Counted from the first letter of the stretch, positions 37,756 through 46,472 are shown. The stretch is DNA of 64,000 nucleotides from Sphingobium sp. WTD-1 (GCF_030128825.1 NZ_CP119127.1:4887501-4951500); one strand, 5' to 3'. The notes: a model not told the origin generated them from the sequence alone. Translations and numbers: made by a program.

Positions 37756-38301
37756 ATGATCCGTACCCGACTGCTTTTCGCCGCCGCCCTGCCCGCGCTG
37801 CTCCTGGCCTGCTCTGCCAAGCCTGATGCAGGTAACGACGGCAACAATGTCCAGGCCGCCGCGCCGCAGGGCGCCCTTCTCCCTCTCGTCATTCACACGG
37901 CAAAAGACGCGCATCGCTTCGACGTGGAAGTCGCCCGGACCGAGGCGGAGCAGGAACAGGGGCTGATGTTCCGCAAGGCGCTGGATGCCGACAAGGGCAT
38001 GCTGTTTCCGATGGAACCGCCGCGCACCGCCAGCTTCTGGATGAAGAACACGATCATCCCGCTCGACATGCTGTTCATCCATACCGACGGCAGGATCGCC
38101 TTCATCGGCGCCAATGTCGCCCCCTATTCGCGCGAACCGGTGTCCGCCGGCGTCCCGGTCATGGCGGTATTGGAACTGCGCGGCGGCCGCGCAGCGGAAC
38201 TGGGCATCAAGGAAGGCGACCAACTGGCCTGGGGCAAATGCGCGACAGCCGACGGCAAGAGCGCGATCGACCTCGATTTCTGCCCGACAACCGCCCGTTA
38301 G
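37756..38301 (+). CDS. DUF192 lipoprotein
   Basis: The 181-residue protein has a lipoprotein signal with lipobox LLLAC near residue 18, then the DUF192 domain: FDVEVARTEAEQEQGLMFRK, GMLFPM, TASFWMKNTIIPLDMLFI and VLELRGGRAAELGI. DUF192 proteins are small exported proteins of unknown function, common in Alphaproteobacteria. It stands between recX and the NDUFA12 gene on the same strand. A role cannot be stated. Confidence 0.9.
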   Translation: MIRTRLLFAAALPALLLACSAKPDAGNDGNNVQAAAPQGALLPLVIHTAKDAHRFDVEVARTEAEQEQGLMFRKALDADKGMLFPMEPPRTASFWMKNTIIPLDMLFIHTDGRIAFIGANVAPYSREPVSAGVPVMAVLELRGGRAAELGIKEGDQLAWGKCATADGKSAIDLDFCPTTAR

Positions 38302-38351
38302 GGCCATATCGTCCTTGCCCACGACAATCCCAGCGGCTAAGCGCATCGGCC

Positions 38352-38750
38352 ATGGGTATCCTGGCAAACATCTTCACCTGGTGGAATGGCGCCACCTTTG
38401 GCACCTGGCTCTTCACGGCTCGCAAGGGCACGAAAGTGGGCGAGGACCATCAGGGCAATGTCTATTATGAAGGCGGCGTCGACCCGAACGGCCTGACGCG
38501 CCGCTGGGTGATGTATAACGGCGCCAATGATTCGAGCCGCGTTCCGGCCGAATGGCATGGCTGGCTGCACCACTCGATCGAGGGCACGCCCGAAAGCTTC
38601 CTGCCGCCGCCGCGCATCTGGGAAAAGGAATTCACCCCCAACGCGACCGGCACCGCCAACGCCTATCGTCCCTCCGGCGCGCTCGAAAAGGGCGGCCAGC
38701 GCCAGAAGGCGACCGGCGATTACGAGGCATGGAGCCCCGACGCGGCATGA
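38352..38750 (+). CDS. NADH:ubiquinone oxidoreductase subunit NDUFA12-like
   Basis: The 132-residue product belongs to the NDUFA12 (B17.2) family, an accessory subunit of complex I found in Alphaproteobacteria and mitochondria. From ATG 38352 it shows WWNGATFGTWLFTARKGTKVG, DHQGNVYYE, RRWVMYNG and the stretch PAEWHGWLHHSIEGTP typical of the family. Its stop overlaps the DUF2155 start (ATGA). This order, with aat after it, is familiar in alphaproteobacterial genomes and supports the taxonomic reading. Confidence 0.94.
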   Translation: MGILANIFTWWNGATFGTWLFTARKGTKVGEDHQGNVYYEGGVDPNGLTRRWVMYNGANDSSRVPAEWHGWLHHSIEGTPESFLPPPRIWEKEFTPNATGTANAYRPSGALEKGGQRQKATGDYEAWSPDAA

Positions 38751-39406
38751 TTCGGCGTCCGGCGGGGGGATTCCCGCCGATCCTGCTTGGCGCGTCGCTT
38801 GTGGGTTGCGCGCTGCTGGCGGCCTGCGGTCGCAATGATGCGCCAGAAGCGAATCAGAGTGGCCCGGTGAAGATCGAGGGCCAGCCTATCCGCAACGCGG
38901 ACGAGGCCAGCCTGTCCGGCACGCCAATGGCCGAGCGCACCGCCGTGATCGGCCTGCTGAACAAGCGCAACGGCCTGACCCGCGACCTCAGCATGAAGCC
39001 CGGTGAGGCGCTGCGCGTCGGCGACGCCATCGTCCGCCTGCAGGCGTGCGAGACCACGGCTCCTTGGGAAAATGTGCAGGAAACCGGCGCCTTCGTGCAA
39101 TTGGACGTGCGCAGCAGTGCCGATGGCAAGTGGCGCCGCAACTTTTCCGGCTGGCTGTTCCGCGAACGGCCCGACCGCAATGTCGTCCAGCACCCGGTCT
39201 ATGACGTCTGGGTCAAGAGCTGTACGATGGAATGGCCCGAAAGCGGCCCTGCCACGGTCAAGCTGGGCGACAAGGGCAAGGTGCCTGCCGCCGCATCGCC
39301 GGCCAGCGGCGCAAATGCCAGCTCAGCCGCCGCGCCCGAACCGGCTGACAGCACCGCGTCGCCCGCCCCCAGCGGCACGTCGCCGACGGCAACGCCCAAC
39401 AACTGA
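38747..39406 (+). CDS. DUF2155 lipoprotein
   Basis: This 219-residue exported protein starts at ATG 38747 overlapping the NDUFA12 stop. It has a signal with lipobox ALLAAC at about residue 26, a DUF2155 domain (TAVIGLLNKRNGLTRDLSMK, LQACETTAPWEN, AFVQLDVR, FSGWLFRERPDRNVVQHPVYDVWVKSC) and a low-complexity Ala/Ser/Pro/Thr tail of about 50 residues. The tail is encoded opposite the 3' end of aat, with an overlap of 208 bases. Its function is unknown. Confidence 0.88.
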   Translation: MIRRPAGGFPPILLGASLVGCALLAACGRNDAPEANQSGPVKIEGQPIRNADEASLSGTPMAERTAVIGLLNKRNGLTRDLSMKPGEALRVGDAIVRLQACETTAPWENVQETGAFVQLDVRSSADGKWRRNFSGWLFRERPDRNVVQHPVYDVWVKSCTMEWPESGPATVKLGDKGKVPAAASPASGANASSAAAPEPADSTASPAPSGTSPTATPNN

Positions 39407-39948
39407 AGATAGTCGCGCTGGCTGATTTCCTGCGCGCCCATGGTGCGCAGATGATCGGTCATGAACTGGCAGTCGAGCAGGCTGAAGCCGCCAAAGCGCA
39501 TCCGCGCCACCAGCCAGGCCAGCGCCACCTTTGACGCGTCGGTGCGGCGCGACACCATGGACTCTCCGAAAAAGGCACCACCCAGCGCCACGCCATAGAG
39601 GCCGCCGACCAGTTCATCCCCATCCCAGCATTCGATCGAATGGGCAAAGCCTAGTTCGTGGAGATGACGATAGGCGCGCTCGATTGGACCGTTGATCCAG
39701 GTCGAAGGACGATCGGGCGCCGCTTCCGCGCATAGGGCGACGATGCCGGCAAAGGCGCGGTTGGCCGTGACGCGAAACCTGTCCTGTCGGATCGTCTTTG
39801 ACAGCGAACGTGACAGGTGAAGGCCATGGAGTGGCAGGATCGCCCGCCGCTTGGGCTCGACCCAATAGACCTCGTCAGTCTGCCGGTCGTCGGACATCGG
39901 GAACACGCCGATCGCATAGGCCTGCAGCAAAAGTAGCGGGTCGATCAT
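39199..39948 (-). CDS. aat: Leucyl/phenylalanyl-tRNA-protein transferase
   Basis: Aat adds Leu or Phe to N-termini starting with Lys or Arg, making them N-end-rule degradation signals. From ATG 39948 the 249-residue protein has LLLQAYAIGVFPM, YWVEPKRRAILPL, TWINGPIERAYRHLHELGFAHSIE, LVGGLYGVALGGAFFGESM and LLDCQFMTDHLRTMGA. It is convergent with DUF2155, and its last 69 codons overlap that gene; the overlapped tail beyond QRDYLQLL is Ala/Gly-rich and not conserved in my memory of the family, so the true end may be earlier in function. Confidence 0.94.
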   Translation of the reverse strand: MIDPLLLLQAYAIGVFPMSDDRQTDEVYWVEPKRRAILPLHGLHLSRSLSKTIRQDRFRVTANRAFAGIVALCAEAAPDRPSTWINGPIERAYRHLHELGFAHSIECWDGDELVGGLYGVALGGAFFGESMVSRRTDASKVALAWLVARMRFGGFSLLDCQFMTDHLRTMGAQEISQRDYLQLLGVAVGDVPLGAGDAVLSAGSGAAAELAFAPLAGDAAAGTLPLSPSLTVAGPLSGHSIVQLLTQTS

Positions 39949-40005
39949 GTTTCCCGATATGGCATGAGGAGGGTCATTCTCGTTCCTGGCCAACAAGCGC
40001 GCCCA

Positions 40006-40098
40006 TCAGGTGCCAAACAGCATCAACCCGAGCCCCAGCATCGCAATCATCAACGCGAATGCAAGAAAGCTGAAATCCGGCTTATCCGGGTTAGGCAT
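40006..40098 (-). CDS. 30-residue single-span membrane protein
   Basis: A short frame from ATG 40098 to TGA 40006 encodes MPNPDKPDFSFLAFALMIAM and a further LGLGLMLFGT: a polar nine-residue start and then one hydrophobic helix. A strong Shine-Dalgarno (AGGAGG) lies on the minus strand about 8 bases before the ATG. It sits 57 bases upstream of aat on the same strand. No known function. The strong RBS and clean helix argue for a real small protein. Confidence 0.6.
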   Translation of the reverse strand: MPNPDKPDFSFLAFALMIAMLGLGLMLFGT

Positions 40099-40256
40099 GA
40101 CCGGCTCCTCCTGTACATTCCCATATGGTCGCCTGCCCTTCCTATTGCACCGCTCGCAAAAATGGAAATCTACAGAAAAGTGAGGATATTGAGGCCTTCG
40201 ATCAACTGATCATGATCAGATTGACTTGGTCCGTCGCCCCCCTAGTCTCCCGCGCC

Positions 40257-41555
40257 ATGACATCCCTCCGCCTCGCAGCTCTGCCGCTGCTCCTCGCCAC
40301 CGTCACCTTTCCCTTCACCGCTTGCGCCGCCCCCACATCCGATCCCTATGCCGCGCGAATCGCCAAGGTGCTGAAGACCACCCCGCTGATCGACGGCCAT
40401 AATGACTGGCCCGAAGCGATGGCTGGAAAGGCCGGCGACGCCCGCTGGACCATGCCGCTCGACCGGCTCGATCCCAGCCAATATCATACCGACATCACCC
40501 GCCTGCGCGCCGGGCAGATGGGCGGGCAATTCTGGTCCGTCTGGGTGTCGGCCGACCTGCCCGAACTGCAGCAGGTGAAGGACACGGTCGAGCAGATCGA
40601 ACTGGTCCACAGCCTCGCCCACCGCTACCCGCAGGATTTCACCCTCGCCACCACTGCCGCGCAGGTCCGTGCCGCGCACAAGGCCGGACGGATCGCGTCG
40701 ATGATCGGGGTCGAGGGCGGCGGCCAGATCGACGGCAGCCTGGCCGTGCTGCGCGCCTATCACGACCTTGGCGCCGGCTATCTAACGCTGACCCACAGCC
40801 GGACCATCGCCTGGGCCGACAGTGCCACCGACAATCCGCAGCATGACGGCCTCACCCCGTTCGGCGAGGCGGTGGTGCATGAACTCAACCGCCTGGGCAT
40901 GCTGGTCGACCTCGCCCATGTCAGCGAAGGCGTGATGCTGGACGCACTGAAGATCAGCAAGGCGCCGGTCATCTTCTCCCATTCCAGCGCACGCGCGCTG
41001 TGCAACACGCCGCGCAACGTGTCCGACGCGATCCTGCAGCAGGTGGCGGCCAATGGCGGCGTGGTCATGGTCAATTTCGCGCCGCAATATGTGTCGGAGG
41101 CCCGCCGGGTCTGGAGCGCGGCGCGCAGCGCGGAAATGGCCCGCTATAACGCCCCGCCCTTTGGCGGCCTCTATATCGGTGATCCCGAAGGCGCGAAGAA
41201 GGCGCTGGCGGAATGGGAAAAGGCCAATCCCGAACCGGTCGTCACCCTATCGATGGTCGCCGACCATATCGACCATATCGCCAAGGTCGCAGGCGTCGAC
41301 CATGTCGGCATCGGCAGCGATTTCGATGGCGTGGGATCGCTGCCCCAGGGGCTGGGCAGCGTCGCCACCTATCCCGCGCTGCTGGCCGAACTGATGCGCC
41401 GCGGCTGGAGCGATGCCGACATCGCCAAGCTGGCCGGCGAGAATGTGCTGCGCGTCATGGCGGCGGCCGAGAAGGTTGCCGATGGCATGAAGGCGGAGCC
41501 GATCGGCAGTGGCACCGTCGCCTCGCTGGACGGCGCCAAGCCCGCAACTAACTAA
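40257..41555 (+). CDS. Membrane dipeptidase (peptidase family M19)
   Basis: M19 enzymes cleave dipeptides, including D-amino-acid-containing ones, with two zinc ions. From ATG 40257 (ATG 40212 is less likely) the 432-residue protein has a signal peptide ending near FPFTACAAP (possible lipobox), the first zinc motif LIDGHNDWP, a second region GVEGGGQIDGS, VDLAHVSEG, IFSHSSARAL, and GVDHVGIGSDFDGVG. These match renal dipeptidase-like proteins. It converges with the LD-carboxypeptidase gene, with 8 bases overlap at the 3' ends. Confidence 0.93.
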   Translation: MTSLRLAALPLLLATVTFPFTACAAPTSDPYAARIAKVLKTTPLIDGHNDWPEAMAGKAGDARWTMPLDRLDPSQYHTDITRLRAGQMGGQFWSVWVSADLPELQQVKDTVEQIELVHSLAHRYPQDFTLATTAAQVRAAHKAGRIASMIGVEGGGQIDGSLAVLRAYHDLGAGYLTLTHSRTIAWADSATDNPQHDGLTPFGEAVVHELNRLGMLVDLAHVSEGVMLDALKISKAPVIFSHSSARALCNTPRNVSDAILQQVAANGGVVMVNFAPQYVSEARRVWSAARSAEMARYNAPPFGGLYIGDPEGAKKALAEWEKANPEPVVTLSMVADHIDHIAKVAGVDHVGIGSDFDGVGSLPQGLGSVATYPALLAELMRRGWSDADIAKLAGENVLRVMAAAEKVADGMKAEPIGSGTVASLDGAKPATN

Positions 41556-42585
41556 CGGCCTGCTCCAGCAACCGGATCGTACCCGCGTCCGCGTCGATTT
41601 CGGCGCGGGCGCCGACCGGCAGACTGAACTGGTTGGCGATATGGCCGAACAGCGCGCCCTGGAAAGCAGGAATGCCGAGCGGCGCCAGATGCTGTTGCAG
41701 CACTTCCGACAGGGTGAAGCCGCCATAGGACACGCCGGTGGCCGTGCAACTGGTGCACTGACCGAAGACGAAGCCGGCAAGCTTTGGCAATATGCCCGCC
41801 AGCGACAATTGGGTCAGCATCCGGTCAATGCGATATTCCGCCTCGTTGGTTTCCTCCACGAACAGGATCGCGCCGGTGAAATCGGGTAGCCAGGGCGTGC
41901 CCATCAGCGCCGTCAGCACGGTGAGATTGCCGCCCAGCAGCCGCCCGCTCGCCTTGCCGCCGCCAAAGGTGCGGATTCGCCCGCTGCGCGGAACCAGCCG
42001 ATCCTCCGCCCCCACCGGATTGACATAGGTGGGCGTCGCCCCGTCGAACGCCACCGCGCGGAAACTGTCCCAGCTGAGCTTGCCCCAGCCGCTCGCGGCA
42101 TTGGGGCCGTGGATGGTGGTGAAGCCGGCGCGGGCCGCAAAGGCCAGGTGCAGCGCCGTGATGTCGGAAAAGCCGGTCAACAGCTTGGGATTGGCGCGGA
42201 TCGTCTTGAAGTCGAGATAGGGCAGCATGCGCGCGCAGCCCCAGCCGCCGCGCACCGCGAACACCGCCTTCACCTCCGGGTCGGCATACATGGCGTTTAT
42301 GTCGGCGGCGCGGTCGACATCCTTGCCCGCCAGATAGCCATAGCGCTCGACCAGATGCGGCGCGGCCCTGGGCTTCAGCCCCATCGCCCGGATCGTCTCC
42401 TTGACCAGGTCCAGGTCGAAGGCGTCATCGGTAAAGCCCGCCGGCTCGACCAGGCCAACCACATCCCCTTCGCGCAGGCGCGGCGGCCGGATCAGCCCGG
42501 CCGGTGCCGCTGCCGAAACCGAAGGAATGCCCGCCGCAACCACAGCCCCGCCCATGCCGGCCAGCAACCCACGACGATCCATCAT
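41548..42585 (-). CDS. LD-carboxypeptidase (peptidase family S66)
   Basis: S66 proteins remove the terminal D-Ala from muropeptide tetrapeptides. The 345-residue protein starts at ATG 42585, overlapping the cupin stop (ATGA), and has a twin-arginine-like signal (DRRGLLAGMGGAVVAAG). The domain shows GLVEPAGF, AVRGGWGCARMLPYLDF, KLLTGFSDITALHLAF with the catalytic Ser region, and GGNLTVLTALMGTPWLPDF. The periplasmic export signal differs from the cytoplasmic LdcA of E. coli, so it may act on periplasmic muropeptides. Confidence 0.88.
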   Translation of the reverse strand: MMDRRGLLAGMGGAVVAAGIPSVSAAAPAGLIRPPRLREGDVVGLVEPAGFTDDAFDLDLVKETIRAMGLKPRAAPHLVERYGYLAGKDVDRAADINAMYADPEVKAVFAVRGGWGCARMLPYLDFKTIRANPKLLTGFSDITALHLAFAARAGFTTIHGPNAASGWGKLSWDSFRAVAFDGATPTYVNPVGAEDRLVPRSGRIRTFGGGKASGRLLGGNLTVLTALMGTPWLPDFTGAILFVEETNEAEYRIDRMLTQLSLAGILPKLAGFVFGQCTSCTATGVSYGGFTLSEVLQQHLAPLGIPAFQGALFGHIANQFSLPVGARAEIDADAGTIRLLEQAVS

Positions 42586-43028
42586 GCAAAAACGCTCCCA
42601 TCCTTGTGGCGATAGACCCCACCGGACAGGTGCAGGTCGATATCGGGATAATGGCAATCACTGACAGACGGACGGCCAAAGGCAAGGAAGACGCAGTCCG
42701 CGTCACTTTCGTTGCGCAGATGATGGCCGTTGGCCACGCCCTTGGGAAAGGCCGCCATGTCGCCCGGTGCCATCGGCGTGCGCCCGCCCTCCTCGACCAG
42801 CACCGCCTCGCCCGACAGCATGACGACAAATTCGTCCTCGCCCTCATGCCAGTGCCGTTGCGAGGAGGCCGCGCCGGGTTTCAGCACGACATGGCTGACG
42901 CCGAAATCGTCCAGCCCCGTCGCCGGGGCCAGCCGGCGATAGAAGCGACCGGCGACCGCCAGCGCATGATCGCCCGGATAGCCGGTGGCATTGCTTTGTG
43001 GAATGGCGGCGAGATCGATCTTCGGCAT
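42582..43028 (-). CDS. Cupin-domain protein
   Basis: The 148-residue protein is a single cupin barrel: GVSHVVLKPGAASSQRHWHEG gives part of motif 1 (cited: PGAASSQRHWHEGEDEFV) and PGDMAAFPKGVANGHHL gives motif 2, each with metal-binding His residues. Such proteins may be isomerases, dioxygenases or simple binding proteins. It is coupled to the S66 peptidase by ATGA and divergent from dapE. No substrate can be named. Confidence 0.87.
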   Translation of the reverse strand: MPKIDLAAIPQSNATGYPGDHALAVAGRFYRRLAPATGLDDFGVSHVVLKPGAASSQRHWHEGEDEFVVMLSGEAVLVEEGGRTPMAPGDMAAFPKGVANGHHLRNESDADCVFLAFGRPSVSDCHYPDIDLHLSGGVYRHKDGSVFA

Positions 43029-43081
43029 GGCCCCTCTCCTCTGCGCTGGTCAAGAAAGTCGGCTTTCGCTAACGCTGCCCC

Positions 43082-44224
43082 ATGACCAAGACCAGCACCA
43101 ATCATGACGCCCTGGCCCTGGCCGAGCGCCTGCTCGCCTGCCCCTCCGTCACCCCGGCCGTCGGCGATGTGTTCGCCGAGCTGGAAGCGATGCTGGTCCC
43201 GCTGGGCTTCACCGTAGACCGTTTCGTCAGCGGCGAAGCACCCGACGGCCCGGTCGAAAATCTGCTCGCCTGGCGCACCACGGGCGCCGGCCCGCATTTC
43301 GCCTTTGCCGGCCATCTCGATGTCGTCCCGCCTGGCCATGGCTGGGCCAGCGATCCCTTCACCCCGGTGGTGCGCGGCGACCTGCTTTACGGCCGCGGCG
43401 CGGTCGACATGAAGGGCGCGATCGCCGCCTTCGTCGCGGCGCTGCACGAACTGCCCAACAGCCTGCCCGGCACGATCAGCCTGATCATCACCGGTGATGA
43501 GGAAGGCCCAGCCACCTATGGCACGCTGGCGCTGATGGACCGGATGGTCGCCCATGGGCTGCATCCCGACATGTGCCTGGTCGGCGAACCCACCTCCTCG
43601 GCGCGGCTGGGCGATGTGGTGAAGATCGGCCGGCGCGGCTCGGTCAACATGTGGATCAAGGTGGCGGGCACGCAGGGCCATGTCGCCTATCCCCACCTGG
43701 CCGACAATCCGATCCCGGCGCTGGTCCGCATCCTGGCCAAGATCGATGCCGAAGTGCTGGACACCGGCACCGACTGGTTCCAGCCAAGCAATATCGAGAT
43801 CACCGACCTGGAAGTCGGCAACCCGGCGCATAATGTCATCCCGGCTGCAGCCACCGCGCGCATCTCGATCCGTTTCAACGACCAGCATAGCGGCGCATCG
43901 CTGATCGAGCGGATCAGCGCGATTGCGGCGAGCGAAGGCGGCAGCGTCGAGGCCAAGATCAGCGGCGAACCCTTCCTGACCCAGCCGGGCACACTCTCCA
44001 CCCTGATCAGCGAAGCGATCCGCGACGTGACAGGGCTGAAGACCGAATTGTCGACCACCGGTGGCACGTCCGACGCGCGATTCCTCTCGCGCATCTGCCC
44101 GGTCGCTGAATTCGGCCTCAATAATGCGACGATGCACAAGCTGGACGAGGCGGTTGCGGTCGCCGACCTGCACGACCTGACCCGCATCTATACGCTGATC
44201 ACGGAACGGGCGTTGCGCGGCTGA
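43082..44224 (+). CDS. dapE: Succinyl-diaminopimelate desuccinylase
   Basis: DapE hydrolyses N-succinyl-LL-diaminopimelate in lysine and peptidoglycan precursor synthesis. The 380-residue M20 metallopeptidase has LLACPSVTPAVGDVFAELE, FAGHLDVVPPGHGW, LLYGRGAVDMKGAIAAF, ITGDEEGPATYGTLAL, VGEPTSSARLGDVVKIGRRG and STTGGTSDARF. The GHLDVVP and DEEGPA sites bind the zinc ions and the general base. It stands alone; the repeat element copy B begins 12 bases after its stop. Confidence 0.95.
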   Translation: MTKTSTNHDALALAERLLACPSVTPAVGDVFAELEAMLVPLGFTVDRFVSGEAPDGPVENLLAWRTTGAGPHFAFAGHLDVVPPGHGWASDPFTPVVRGDLLYGRGAVDMKGAIAAFVAALHELPNSLPGTISLIITGDEEGPATYGTLALMDRMVAHGLHPDMCLVGEPTSSARLGDVVKIGRRGSVNMWIKVAGTQGHVAYPHLADNPIPALVRILAKIDAEVLDTGTDWFQPSNIEITDLEVGNPAHNVIPAAATARISIRFNDQHSGASLIERISAIAASEGGSVEAKISGEPFLTQPGTLSTLISEAIRDVTGLKTELSTTGGTSDARFLSRICPVAEFGLNNATMHKLDEAVAVADLHDLTRIYTLITERALRG

Positions 44225-44235
44225 AGCCGATCTGC

Positions 44236-44420
44236 GACGCGACAGGGCGAAGTTCACGATGTCGTGGGGCTGTTTTGGGCCATTTGCGCCTGGAACGCCA
44301 CCGCTACGCGCCTGCGAGGCGACAGTTGCGCGACACGGACGCGACATCAGGATCATCCTGACGCACCATCGACGCGACAATGAGAGGACAGTGAAGCGAC
44401 ATCCACGCGCCACTGGCGCA
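44236..44420 (+). repeat. Dispersed non-coding element, copy B (GCGACA-rich)
   Basis: The core 44236-44272 reads GACGCGACAG, CGAAGTTCAC and TGTCGTGGGGCTG, differing from copy A (27960-28133, other strand) only at a few bases. Both are followed by a GGGCC and GCGCC segment, a series of GCGACA words (six here), and GACAGTGAAGCGAC. It takes up most of the 344-base gap 44225-44568; in the rest I see nothing recognisable. Both copies lie a few bases from a gene's 3' end. Confidence 0.7.
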
Positions 44421-44568
44421 GCGGTCCATGCCGGATCAGGGGTCTTTGACCTGCTCATCGGGCAGGATAGATCATAAAAACCCGAAATAGGACAGACCGG
44501 CCGATGTCAGGAAGGGGTGAGAAGCTGAAGGGCTGCTTTTTGGGCAGGAACAGTCGCAAGCGGACGTT

Positions 44569-45138
44569 TTAGGGCACGTGCCCGGCTCGATCCACGGCAC
44601 CCCACAGGTAGTATGAGGGTATGTTGGCGACGATGCCGGATCGGTAAATACCGACCCCGCTCACCTCGACGCAATCTGCCTGCTGCAAGCCCCGTGCTTC
44701 CTCAACAAGACGTCGAAGGGTCAATCCGCTATCATCAACGATGCGGTGAGCTTTCAATGAGCCACCTTTCGTCCCGAAGGGAATAATCGCAAGCTGTCGA
44801 GCCTGCAATTCGGTATCCGGTTCTAAAGCTGCGAGATCTTCCTTTCTGTTCGACCAATCGGCAGCTTGGTGTCGGAAAAAGCGCATCGGCAGATCAGGAC
44901 GCAGTTTATCGAGTTCCGTCGGAGAGAGCGGCTGCGATCTAACGATACGCGACGTCTCTTTCAGGTAATCCGTTCGCATACGGTAAAATATCGCGGTGCG
45001 TGCGCGTTCCAACCCCCACCCGTGTTGATCCCACGCCACATCATAAAACGTCTCGCTCGCGTCAGTTTGGATTACTCGGATATCGCGAGTGTCCCAAGTT
45101 ACCGCCAACACGTCGCCGGGCGTAAATTCCGATGCCAT
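44569..45138 (-). CDS. Hypothetical protein
   Basis: From ATG 45138 (GGGAG upstream) this is a 189-residue soluble protein; an ATG at 45225 overlapping the symporter stop (TGATG) would add 29 residues that look non-conserved. It starts SEFTPGDVLAVTWDTRDIRV, a beta-rich start, contains FYDVAWDQHGWGLERAR, and has an Arg-rich middle and a C-terminal VSGVGIYRSG. No signal, membrane segment or known motif was found. It follows the symporter gene on the same strand and precedes the repeat element. Confidence 0.55.
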   Translation of the reverse strand: MASEFTPGDVLAVTWDTRDIRVIQTDASETFYDVAWDQHGWGLERARTAIFYRMRTDYLKETSRIVRSQPLSPTELDKLRPDLPMRFFRHQAADWSNRKEDLAALEPDTELQARQLAIIPFGTKGGSLKAHRIVDDSGLTLRRLVEEARGLQQADCVEVSGVGIYRSGIVANIPSYYLWGAVDRAGHVP

Positions 45139-45224
45139 TAATTGCTCCCGTTGCCTCAGCGAATGTCGGCTATCAGGGGTGCCGGGCGCAAGCGCCAACG
45201 GCTCGAAATGGTCGGTTCCTGCCA

Positions 45225-46472
45225 TCAATCCTCTGCTTCATCACCCCCACCAAATCGGTCGATGATGCGGGTGACCCCCATATCGGCGGTGACATTGCCC
45301 ACGGTGCGGAATATGTCTGGCACGGTTTCCACGGCGAGCAGCAACGGAAGTGCCTCGACCGGGACGCCCATGGCGAGGCAGATGGGACCGGTGGTGGTGA
45401 AGAAGGTAATCTGGCTGGGCAGGCCGACTGCCGCCAGACTGACGATCGCGGCAACCGCGACGCCCAGTATGATCTGCACAGGGCCGAGAGCCACCCCGCT
45501 CATCGCCGCCACATAGAGCGCAACACCCAGATTGGCGGGCGGACTGGTAATACGGAACAGCGAGATGGCCAGCGGCAGGACGATCGAGCGGGTGCTTTCC
45601 CGCACCGCCAGCGGGCCATCGCTCGCCGCGATCATCGCCGGCAACGAGGCGATCGAGCTTTGCGTCGAAAAGGCGATGAGCTGCGCCGGCAAGGCCGCAC
45701 GGGCGAAGCGACCCGGCGCGATCCGGCCCAGCAGGATCACCAGCGGATAGACCAGCGCCGTCACGGCCAGGCAAATGAGGACGATGAAAGCGATATAGTG
45801 GAGCAGCGCCCCGGCGGTGGCGAGGCCGGAGCGGCTACCGGCCACCAGTGCCAGGGCGAACACCCCGATCGGGGCGAGCCACAACACCCAGCCGACGACG
45901 ATCAGCAGCGTATCGACCAGCGCGGCGAGAAAACCCGTCAGTGCGGCGCGGCGTTCCTCCGCCACGCGCGTCACGGCAAAGCCGAAGACGAGGGCGAAGA
46001 GCACGACAGCCACCACCTGTCCCTCGGCCGCGCTGCGGATCGGGTTGGCCGGAATGAAGCCCAGCAGCCATTCGGCGGACGGGCGGACACCGGGCACCTC
46101 GCTGACCGACCCCGCACCGGTAAGCGCCCCCACGGCGCCAGCCGGCACCGGCCAGAATTGCAGCAGCAACGGCCCCAGCAGCGCCGCAACAGCCGCGGAG
46201 GCCGTGAGCAGCAGCGCAAAGAGGATCAGCGTGCGAGTCGCCGTGCCGCTGGTCCGCGCCGTGCTGGCCGCGGAGGCAACGCCCGTGACGAGCAACGCGA
46301 AGATCAACGGGATGAGCGGCATCTGGAGCCCGTGGAGCCAGGCCTTGCCGACCGGCTGGGCAATATCGACGATGCGCCCATCCAGCGCACCACCAAATTC
46401 CGACAGGGCGATGCCGCACGCCAGCCCCACGACCAGCGCAATCATGATCCTGACCGTCAACGACATATGCAT
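45225..46472 (-). CDS. Dicarboxylate/amino acid:cation symporter (DAACS family)
   Basis: The 415-residue membrane protein imports dicarboxylates or acidic amino acids with sodium or protons. It has about eight membrane segments and re-entrant loops; SLTVRIMIALVVGLACGIAL begins it, AFSTQSSIASLPAMI is the serine-rich hairpin HP1, and the later LAISLFRITSPPANLG and TFFTTTGPICLAMGVP regions match the substrate site. Normal members are about 410-440 residues. It is single on its strand apart from the hypothetical gene after it. Confidence 0.9.
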   Translation of the reverse strand: MHMSLTVRIMIALVVGLACGIALSEFGGALDGRIVDIAQPVGKAWLHGLQMPLIPLIFALLVTGVASAASTARTSGTATRTLILFALLLTASAAVAALLGPLLLQFWPVPAGAVGALTGAGSVSEVPGVRPSAEWLLGFIPANPIRSAAEGQVVAVVLFALVFGFAVTRVAEERRAALTGFLAALVDTLLIVVGWVLWLAPIGVFALALVAGSRSGLATAGALLHYIAFIVLICLAVTALVYPLVILLGRIAPGRFARAALPAQLIAFSTQSSIASLPAMIAASDGPLAVRESTRSIVLPLAISLFRITSPPANLGVALYVAAMSGVALGPVQIILGVAVAAIVSLAAVGLPSQITFFTTTGPICLAMGVPVEALPLLLAVETVPDIFRTVGNVTADMGVTRIIDRFGGGDEAED

